From the NCBI GenBank assembly GCA_002316295.1, contig DCDF01000083.1:1-28269 (forward strand): a stretch of 28,269 nt of DNA, read 5' to 3'. Both the position numbers and the translations under genes were made by a program. Shown here one piece after another: positions 22,933 to 28,269 of this stretch. The notes beneath the pieces are model-generated. The model was not told the DNA's origin. It saw only the letters and a program-made list of their open reading frames with translations, and made no database searches. This DNA is from Syntrophaceae bacterium UBA1062. GTDB lineage: Bacteria > Desulfobacterota > Desulfomonilia > UBA1062. Numbering within the stretch: the stretch's first letter is position 1; every line of letters begins with the position of its first letter.

Positions 22933-24456
22933 TTACCGATGCCCCGGTTCTCTGCAGTTTTCCCCGCCGTCTGCGGGCGCGCCCGATGTCCGGCCATCGC
23001 CTCTGCGGCTCCTGCGGTGTTCCATGAGGATCCTGAAGGCTCGCAGAAACAGTGTCAAAGCGAGCCAGGTGCTTATGAGAACGAACGGCGCCGCCAGCCA
23101 CTGCGGCCAGAGCACTGCCGTGACTGCGAGGGCGAGAAGGACCGCGCCCGCGCCGAACATGAGCTTCGTCTCGGCCGGCTCCAGGGTGCGGCGGTTGGTG
23201 ATGGCAGCCCCCACTACGTTGCCGACCCTCATGACCCCGACGCCGGCGCGGCTCATGCTTCCTTTGGAACCTCCCATCACGGGACGCCTGGGCCTGCTCC
23301 GCTTGCTCACCGGGCACGCCGTTCTGTGCCTGCCGAGCACGATCTCGGTCGACCGGGAAAGGTCCTCCATATACATCTCTTCCATGTCACGGGCGAACGA
23401 CTCATCCTCGACAGCCACATCGAGCTCGTAATTGCCGAGCCAGCTCGAGATATTGAGATTGGTGGAGCCGATCCTGGCCCACCTTCCGTCCGCCACCGCG
23501 GTCTTTGCATGCAGCATCTGTCCATTCCACTCGAAGATCCTGACGCCCGCCTCCAGCAGCGGGGGATATCCCGCCCTGGATATCGCGCGTAGAAACGGAA
23601 TGTCGGTGGTGCCCGGCACCAGGAGCCTCACGTCCACCCCGTCGCGCGCGGCTGCGGCCAGTGCCTGCACATACGGGGACACGCCCACGAAGTAGGCGTC
23701 CGTGAGCCAGAGGGTCTCCCTTGCCACTGAGGAAATGAGTTGATCCAGCCGGAACAAGCCGGTAGTGTAGGGTGCGCTTGCCACGACCCGCAGGGTCACG
23801 TTCCCCACGGGATGGATGGCGCTCCTGTCAGGCAGCTCGTCCTCGGGCAGGGGATCGCCCATGGTCGCCCAGATATCTGCGAAAGCATGCTCGATGTCCG
23901 CCACCGCGGGCCCGGTGATCATGATGCCCGTATCCCGCCACGGCTCGATCGAGCGCTCGGGATATCCCGCCCACATGCTGCCCACGCACAGCCCGGTCAC
24001 GAATCCGGTATGGCCGTCGACCGCGATCATCTTGCGGTGGTCCCGATTCATCCACCCGAAAGGACGGTCCAGCCGCGGAGGGTTGAAACAGCGCACCTCG
24101 ACTCCGGCTTCTCTCAGGTTTCGCCAGAAGCGCCGTGACGCCTTGCCCAGGTTCCCCAGCCAGTCGTACACGATGCGCACCCTGACCCCTTCCCGCGCCT
24201 TGGCGGCCATGACGTCGGCAAAGCGCCGCCCGACCTCGTCGTCGTAGACGATATAGTTCTCGAAGTGGATGCTCTTCCGGGCGGAGTGCATGGTGTCGAG
24301 CCAGGCAGGATAGTTCTCCCTGGCGTCTCTGAGAAGGCGCACGCTGTTTCCCGGTACATGCGGCGCCCCTGCCGCCCGGGAAAAGGCCTGCTCCGCGAGC
24401 AGGCGGAGCGCCGGGCTCGTCTCCGGGGAGAATTGCTGACGTTCGGCTCTCTTCAT
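22933..24456 (-). CDS. Cardiolipin synthase-like phospholipase D family protein with C-terminal membrane hairpin
   Basis: Two HKD motifs are intact: H140-x-K142-x4-D147 (NRDHRKMIAVD) and H316-x-K318-x4-D323 (MLHAKTAVAD), each followed by the expected Gly/Ser-Asn pattern (IGSTNLN). This is the bacterial cardiolipin synthase arrangement that transfers a phosphatidyl group through a phosphohistidine. The usual N-terminal membrane helices are absent. Instead the C-terminus (about 430-475) has two hydrophobic segments and ends in a basic, polar tail. The AAAGAGA site eight bases away favours the ATG at 24456 over those at 24462 and 24516. The phosphoesterase gene follows in the same operon. Confidence 0.88.
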   Translation of the reverse strand: MKRAERQQFSPETSPALRLLAEQAFSRAAGAPHVPGNSVRLLRDARENYPAWLDTMHSARKSIHFENYIVYDDEVGRRFADVMAAKAREGVRVRIVYDWLGNLGKASRRFWRNLREAGVEVRCFNPPRLDRPFGWMNRDHRKMIAVDGHTGFVTGLCVGSMWAGYPERSIEPWRDTGIMITGPAVADIEHAFADIWATMGDPLPEDELPDRSAIHPVGNVTLRVVASAPYTTGLFRLDQLISSVARETLWLTDAYFVGVSPYVQALAAAARDGVDVRLLVPGTTDIPFLRAISRAGYPPLLEAGVRIFEWNGQMLHAKTAVADGRWARIGSTNLNISSWLGNYELDVAVEDESFARDMEEMYMEDLSRSTEIVLGRHRTACPVSKRSRPRRPVMGGSKGSMSRAGVGVMRVGNVVGAAITNRRTLEPAETKLMFGAGAVLLALAVTAVLWPQWLAAPFVLISTWLALTLFLRAFRILMEHRRSRRGDGRTSGAPADGGENCREPGHR

Positions 24457-24729
24457 AATCATCTTCTCTTTACCAAGGTTGTCATGTGCGCGTCCATTCT
24501 TTTGCTGCACGAGCACTCCGGCGGCGTCCGTGCGGCAGGCCTTTCCTCCATCAATTTCACACCCTTATCAGGTCCTTCTGTCAATGGACCACAATCTCTG
24601 AATGATATCACGGGAAAGTATGGATCGTGAAGCCTGGGCGAAAAGCATCATTGATAACATCGGAGAATGCCGCCCCTTAAGAGGTATGAGAAATCATCAA
24701 CCAAGAGCTCTGCTCTCCGGACCATACTG

Positions 24730-24758
24730 CCTGAAGAGGCCCATCAAGCCTCTTCAGG
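24730..24758. repeat. Perfect 11-bp stem-loop upstream of the iclR promoter
   Basis: CCTGAAGAGGC (24730-24740) and GCCTCTTCAGG (24748-24758) enclose CCATCAA. Neither strand has a following T-run, and no gene ends nearby, so this is not an ordinary terminator. Confidence 0.55.
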
Positions 24759-24800
24759 AGAGATTCAAGGGTGTGCCGTGACAAATTCTGGAAAATACAC

Positions 24801-24828
24801 TTGACAGCGAAAAAAAAAGAGTTATTAT
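24801..24828 (+). promoter_or_regulatory. Strong sigma-70 promoter of iclR
   Basis: A perfect TTGACA (24801-24806) and TATTAT (24823-24828) are 16 bp apart, with an A-tract between them. Transcription would begin near 24835, inside the first operator palindrome. Confidence 0.75.
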
Positions 24829-24863
24829 AGGCACAAAGTGCATGATATATGCACAAAGTGCAT
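24829..24863 (+). promoter_or_regulatory. Paired palindromic operators, probably for the IclR regulator
   Basis: GCACAAAGTGC occurs twice (24831-24841 and 24851-24861), centres 20 bp apart, about two helical turns. The second copy is extended to ATGCAC-AAA-GTGCAT with perfect 6-bp arms. Between them, GTGCAT-GATAT-ATGCAC (24838-24854) forms a third, outward-facing inverted repeat. The array begins next to the -10 and covers the expected transcription start, so a bound dimer pair would block the promoter. Autorepression by the downstream IclR protein is the natural inference. Confidence 0.7.
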
Positions 24864-24874
24864 AAGGGGGACTG

Positions 24875-25660
24875 GTGAAGATTATCAAGTCCGTAGAGAA
24901 GGCCGTTGATATCCTGTCCTGCTTCACGATCGAATCCCCCTCCTTGAGCGTCTCCGAAATCAGTGCAATGACCGGTTTTACCCAGAGTTCCGTGTCTCGT
25001 ATCCTGGCCACACTCGAAAAGAAGCGATGCATGGAACGCGACCTCGGCAGAGGTAAGTACCGGCTCGGGGTGAAGTTTCACCAGTGGAAGAGCATCATGT
25101 CGCAGGAGGTTGGCATCGCCGACCTGGCGCGCCCGGCAATGGAAAAATTGAGAGACTTCTGCGGGGAAGAGGTTTCCCTGTATGTGCCGAACGAGGGGAG
25201 AAGGATCTGTGTCGAGGCGGTGAAGAGCCGGCACGGTATCGCCAGGGTCACGCAGGTGGGAAAGATCCTGCCGCTGCACTGCGGAGCTTCGGGTAAGGTA
25301 CTTCTCGCCTTCATGCCCGAGAAGGAACGAAGGGAGATTATCTACAGGAAGCCTCTGGAAAAATTCACCCCGAAAACTATCACCGACCCCGACGAGCTCG
25401 AGGCAGACCTCGAACAAATCAGAAGACAGGGATACGCCGTGAGCTTTGAGGAGCGGGAGGCGGGCAACTATTCGGTGGTGGCCCCCATACTGGGAAACAG
25501 CGGAAAGATACTCGCAAGCCTTTCGATCTGCGGGCCGCTTTTCCGTCTTTCGGACGAACAGCTTGAGAAGAACAAGGCAGCCGCATTGGATGCTGCTAGA
25601 GAGATTTCCCTGGCATTGGGAAGGTCTGAGAGGGTTGAGGGAGCTCAGCAATGGTCGTAA
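24875..25660 (+). CDS. IclR family transcriptional regulator
   Basis: The 261-residue protein has an N-terminal winged helix (about 3-65; LSVSEISAMTGFTQSSVSRILATLE is the recognition region) and a C-terminal IclR effector domain (about 80-255) with the LPLHCGASGKVLLAFM, GYAVSFEEREAGNYSVVAPI and GKILASLSICGP motifs. IclR proteins bind small carboxylates or aromatic acids. GTG is the start, four bases after AAGGGGG (24864-24870). It is followed on the same strand by TRAP transporter genes, so it likely controls them as well as itself, although I see no copy of the operator in the 172 bases before dctM. Confidence 0.93.
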   Translation: MKIIKSVEKAVDILSCFTIESPSLSVSEISAMTGFTQSSVSRILATLEKKRCMERDLGRGKYRLGVKFHQWKSIMSQEVGIADLARPAMEKLRDFCGEEVSLYVPNEGRRICVEAVKSRHGIARVTQVGKILPLHCGASGKVLLAFMPEKERREIIYRKPLEKFTPKTITDPDELEADLEQIRRQGYAVSFEEREAGNYSVVAPILGNSGKILASLSICGPLFRLSDEQLEKNKAAALDAAREISLALGRSERVEGAQQWS

Positions 25661-25832
25661 TTTCCTCCGCTCGATCTGAAAGAGAAGCCGCCTGCGAGGC
25701 TGACAGGAGAATGCTTACAGGACGGCCTCTGCTCTGGAGCGGATAGGGGGACTGCGGCGCGATTCCCGCCCGAACAACAACGATGATCTTCTTAAGGCCA
25801 TGGACAACCCGGCACGAAAGGAGGAATGATAC

Positions 25833-27113
25833 ATGTCCATAGCCTTATTATCCTTGATAGTCTGCTTTGTTTTCCTTTTGATTATCGGTTTTCCCATTGC
25901 ATTCAATCTCATACTCAGCTCCGCAGTCTACCTCATCATGGGAGATTATCCCCTGACGCTCGTCTCGCAGCGGATGTTCCAGGGAATGAACGGGTTCGCC
26001 CTTCTCGCCGTTCCCTTTTTCATTCTGACAGGCCAGCTCATGGTCAAGGGAAGCATCCTGAAGGATCTCACGGATTTTGTGAACGCCTTCTTCGGCCATG
26101 TCCGGGGGGCCCTCGCCCTCGTGACTGTTGGCACATGCCTGTTCATGGGCGCCATCGTGGGGCTGGCCGTGGCCGCGACCGCCTCGCTGGGCTCCTTCCT
26201 CATACCCATGATGAAGCAGGAGGGCTACAAAGCCTCATTCGCATCGGGCGTCATGGCGAGCGCCTCACTGCTGGGGCCGATCATGCCGCCGAGCGTACTG
26301 ATGATTCTCTACTGCATCTCTGTGGGCCGGACCTCCATCGCCGGGATCTTTCTGGGCTCCATCGTCCCGGCCATACTGATCGCAATTGCTCAGATGATCG
26401 TGATCTACTTCATTGCAAGGAAAAACAAGCTGCCGAGTCACGAGAGGGTTTCCTGGCCCGAGAAATGGGTGCAGTTCAAGAAGGCTCTGCCCGCGCTTTT
26501 CCTCCCCGTCATCATCCTGGGCGGCATCTTCGGAGGCATATTTACCGTGACTGAGGCGTCTGCCGCCGCGGCAGCCTATGCCTTCGTGCTCGTCGTTTTC
26601 TGGACCAAGGAGGTTTCCTGGCGTGATTTTCCCGGCATCTTCATGGAAACGGCGGTGACCTCGGGCCTGGTCATTCTTCTGGCGGGCAGTGCCACCGTTA
26701 CCGCCTGGGCCATCGCGAACGAGCAGGTCATCCAGGCGATCAGCGGCCCGCTGGCCGGCATCCCGCTCTGGTCTTTTCTCCTCATGCTCAACATCCTGCT
26801 GCTCATCAACGGGATGTTCATGGACGATTATGCATCGGTGATCGTGCTGGGCCCGATCCTTGCGCCCATCGCCTGGGCTCTGGGGGTGGACCCGATACAG
26901 ATCGGCGTCATCATCTGCGTCAACATGGTCATCGGCCTCGCTACACCTCCTTTCGGCATCGTTCTGTTCGTAACGAGCCCCATAGCCGGGGTTACGGTGG
27001 AAGATACGTTCAAAGGAGGATGGCCCATGCTGGTAACAAGCATCGTGGTCCTTCTGATAGTCACATATTACCCGCCTCTTACCCTGTGGCTGCCTAGGAT
27101 GTTCGGATATTAG
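25833..27113 (+). CDS. dctM: TRAP transporter large permease subunit (DctM type)
   Basis: The 426-residue hydrophobic protein has about twelve membrane segments and typical DctM stretches: GFPIAFNLILSS at the first helix, GAIVGLAVAATASLGSFLIPMM and SASLLGPIMPPSVLMILYC in the first half, and NGMFMDDYASVIVLGPILAPIAWALGVDPIQIGVIICVN (two pieces of one motif region) in the second. It carries solute with Na+ using a periplasmic binding protein. AAAGGAGG lies before the ATG. The small DctQ subunit that normally precedes or is fused to DctM is missing here: the 172 bases upstream encode nothing similar and the N-terminus has no extra helices. DctP follows. Confidence 0.93.
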   Translation: MSIALLSLIVCFVFLLIIGFPIAFNLILSSAVYLIMGDYPLTLVSQRMFQGMNGFALLAVPFFILTGQLMVKGSILKDLTDFVNAFFGHVRGALALVTVGTCLFMGAIVGLAVAATASLGSFLIPMMKQEGYKASFASGVMASASLLGPIMPPSVLMILYCISVGRTSIAGIFLGSIVPAILIAIAQMIVIYFIARKNKLPSHERVSWPEKWVQFKKALPALFLPVIILGGIFGGIFTVTEASAAAAAYAFVLVVFWTKEVSWRDFPGIFMETAVTSGLVILLAGSATVTAWAIANEQVIQAISGPLAGIPLWSFLLMLNILLLINGMFMDDYASVIVLGPILAPIAWALGVDPIQIGVIICVNMVIGLATPPFGIVLFVTSPIAGVTVEDTFKGGWPMLVTSIVVLLIVTYYPPLTLWLPRMFGY

Positions 27114-27136
27114 CGGCGGGCCGGAGGAGGAACAAT

Positions 27137-27196
27137 ATGGTGGAAACTGGGACGGTAATCATCACAGCAAAAATTATCACGGAGGTAAGATTATGA
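27137..27196 (+). CDS. Possible 19-residue small ORF overlapping the dctP start
   Basis: ATG at 27137 follows GGAGGAGG (27123-27130) by six bases and encodes MVETGTVIITAKIITEVRL. Its TGA (27194-27196) overlaps the dctP ATG (27193-27195) in an ATGA arrangement. dctP also has its own GGAGG (27181-27185). The ORF could be a translational coupler or leader peptide. There is no family evidence. Confidence 0.4.
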   Translation: MVETGTVIITAKIITEVRL

Positions 27197-28224
27197 AGAA
27201 GAGTCTTTGGTTCAGCTCGTTGGCCATGGTTGTCGCATGCATATTCCTTTTCTCAGGCATGGCCTTCGGGGCTTCACCCATCAAGGTCAGAGTTTCGCTC
27301 TGCAATTCTCCGACTCACCCGCAGTCCATCGGCATGCAGGCCTTCAAGAAGTATGTCGAGGAGAACACCAAGGGCAATGTTCAGGTCGCCCTGTACTACA
27401 ACTCACAGCTAGGTGGAGAGAGGGAATCGGTGGAGCAGGTGAAAAGTGGTTCTCTCGAGATGGCCACAGCCTCCGCAGGCCCACTGACGACCTTCAACAG
27501 CAAGTTCATGGTCCTGGATATCCCCTTTGCATTCGACAGCTACGAGATCGCCTGGGGCGTTCTCGACGGGCCGATGGGCCAGAAGCTGCTCAATTCCGGG
27601 GAAAACATCGGGCTCAAAGGCCTTGCCTACCTGGAGAACGGCTATCGTCACGTGACGAACACCGTCAGGCCCATCAACGGTCCTGAGGATCTGAAGGGAA
27701 TCAAGATCCGGACCATGGAAGCGCCCATGCACATGGAAAATTTCAGAGCGCTCGGCGCCAATCCGACCCCGGTCCCTTGGACCGAGCTCTATCTGAGCAT
27801 GCAGCAGAAGATCGTCGACGGCCAGGAAAACCCGCTTGCCAACATCTGGGAAGTGAAGATGTATGAGGTGCAGAAGTTTACATCGCTGACCGGTCACATC
27901 TACGACCCGATGCCGCTGGTGACAAACCTTGCCTGGTTCAACAAGCTCCCCAAGGAGTATCAGAGCATCATCAAGGAAGGTGCTATACTGGCTCAGAATT
28001 ACAGCCGGTTCATCAACAAGGCCCGTGAGGACGCGATCATTGAGAAGCTGGCCGAGAAAGGCATGAAGGTGAACACCCTTACGGCGGCTGCGAAAGAAAA
28101 GATGCGCGCCACCTCGCAGGCGTCTGTCGTCGCAAAGATCAAGTCGAGCACGGACAAAACGTTTGTCGATGAGTGGCTTGCAGCCATCGAGCAGGTGAAA
28201 AAGGACGTGGACGCCGGTTTCTAG
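27193..28224 (+). CDS. dctP: TRAP transporter solute-binding protein (DctP type)
   Basis: A signal peptide (residues 1-27, cleavage after MAFGA) precedes a 316-residue periplasmic binding domain. Family landmarks are YYNSQLGGERESVEQVKSG (68-86), FAFDSYE, then KIRTMEAP with R173, the conserved arginine that pairs with the substrate carboxylate, and WTELYLSMQQKIVDGQENP with N213. The protein delivers an organic acid to the membrane subunits. The exact acid cannot be read from the sequence. GGAGG stands seven bases before the ATG, which overlaps the stop of a 19-codon ORF. The gene shares the dctM direction and is 79 bases away. Confidence 0.95.
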   Translation: MKKSLWFSSLAMVVACIFLFSGMAFGASPIKVRVSLCNSPTHPQSIGMQAFKKYVEENTKGNVQVALYYNSQLGGERESVEQVKSGSLEMATASAGPLTTFNSKFMVLDIPFAFDSYEIAWGVLDGPMGQKLLNSGENIGLKGLAYLENGYRHVTNTVRPINGPEDLKGIKIRTMEAPMHMENFRALGANPTPVPWTELYLSMQQKIVDGQENPLANIWEVKMYEVQKFTSLTGHIYDPMPLVTNLAWFNKLPKEYQSIIKEGAILAQNYSRFINKAREDAIIEKLAEKGMKVNTLTAAAKEKMRATSQASVVAKIKSSTDKTFVDEWLAAIEQVKKDVDAGF

Positions 28225-28269
28225 CCGAAATGAAGCCGACCATCCAGACGGGTCCGCCGGTATGGCGGG

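Larger units (their letters stand above)
24457..24874. other. Divergent region with hairpin, promoter and operator array
   Basis: This 418-base gap lies between the cardiolipin-synthase-like gene (minus) and iclR (plus). It has no coding gene that I accept. It contains a perfect 11-bp stem-loop (24730-24758), a strong plus-strand promoter (24801-24828) and paired palindromes (24829-24863). Its first 200 bases show nothing recognisable. Confidence 0.55.

Noticed and set aside
22922..23317. N-terminal extension of the metallophosphoesterase frame to 519 residues
   Set aside because: The extension is Arg/His-rich, overlaps the PLD gene in another frame on the same strand, and a good ribosome binding site marks 22921.
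24677..25651. 324-codon minus-strand frame opposite iclR
   Set aside because: It is antisense to a complete IclR protein and its translation resembles no family.
24865..25754. Repeated 10-mer AGGGGGACTG at 24865-24874 and 25745-25754
   Set aside because: Short, GC-rich, and the first copy includes a ribosome binding site; two copies are within chance expectation.
1..28269. tRNA, rRNA, CRISPR array, transposase or integrase
   Set aside because: No cloverleaf, rRNA motif, regularly spaced repeat or recombinase motif was recognised by eye; a covariance-model scan would be needed to exclude small RNAs.

Overview
This window is a GC-rich stretch of bacterial chromosome from a Gram-negative organism. 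The envelope genes argue for an outer membrane and periplasm: a lipoprotein with SPOR and NlpC/P60 domains, a monofunctional glycosyltransferase, a ZraP-like metal-binding protein and a probable lipase chaperone. The mix of a TRAP transporter with an IclR regulator, an ADP-forming acyl-CoA synthetase subunit, an HpnA-like epimerase, KtrAB and many signalling and envelope genes suggests an anaerobic Desulfobacterota (former Deltaproteobacteria) lineage. That placement is an inference from gene content only. I recognised no rRNA, tRNA, CRISPR array, IS element or phage gene.

Layout. 1-288: 3' end of a lipase-chaperone-like gene. 326-1048 (-): CPBP membrane protease. 1123-1220: a promoter and hairpin/T-run pair that could make a ~60-nt RNA or leader, upstream of a tiny protein of ten 5-residue repeats (1294-1584). 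1689-3170 (-): acyl-CoA synthetase alpha-type subunit. 3663-5366: six-TM chemotaxis receptor. 5844-6914: AI-2E family permease. 7025-8612: epimerase/reductase and iron-sulfur-flavoprotein-like pair. 8795-9745: secreted DNA/RNA nuclease. 9810-10784 (-): anchored FG-GAP-like protein. 11070-11831 (-): SPOR-NlpC/P60 lipoprotein. 12089-13356: three-fold repeated membrane protein and a CBS-pair protein. 13412-15187: ZraP-like gene facing a GT51 glycosyltransferase whose reading frame runs right through it. 15384-17487: ktrB-ktrA potassium uptake operon. 17881-18762: DUF3108 protein. 18774-19809 (-): enoyl-CoA hydratase family gene followed by an AraC remnant. 20177-21771: triple-BON protein and FabI-type reductase. 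21758-24456 (-): cardiolipin-synthase-like and metallophosphoesterase operon. 24801-28224: iclR-dctM-dctP, with a strong promoter and paired palindromic operators before iclR.

Function. Most genes serve the envelope and its lipids (glycosyltransferase, SPOR-NlpC/P60, CPBP protease, PLD enzyme, FabI), ion and stress homeostasis (KtrAB, ZraP-like, BON, CBS) or uptake and use of organic acids (TRAP transporter, acyl-CoA synthetase subunit, crotonase). The genes sit in short operons of one to three and there is no single large cluster. I did not find a clear-cut new multi-gene system. The best leads are regulatory and small-protein features: the iclR operator array, the 1123-1220 transcription unit, a 19-residue ORF overlapping dctP, the pentapeptide-like protein, the three-fold membrane protein, the cysteine tail of the nuclease, and the mtgA/zraP overlap.
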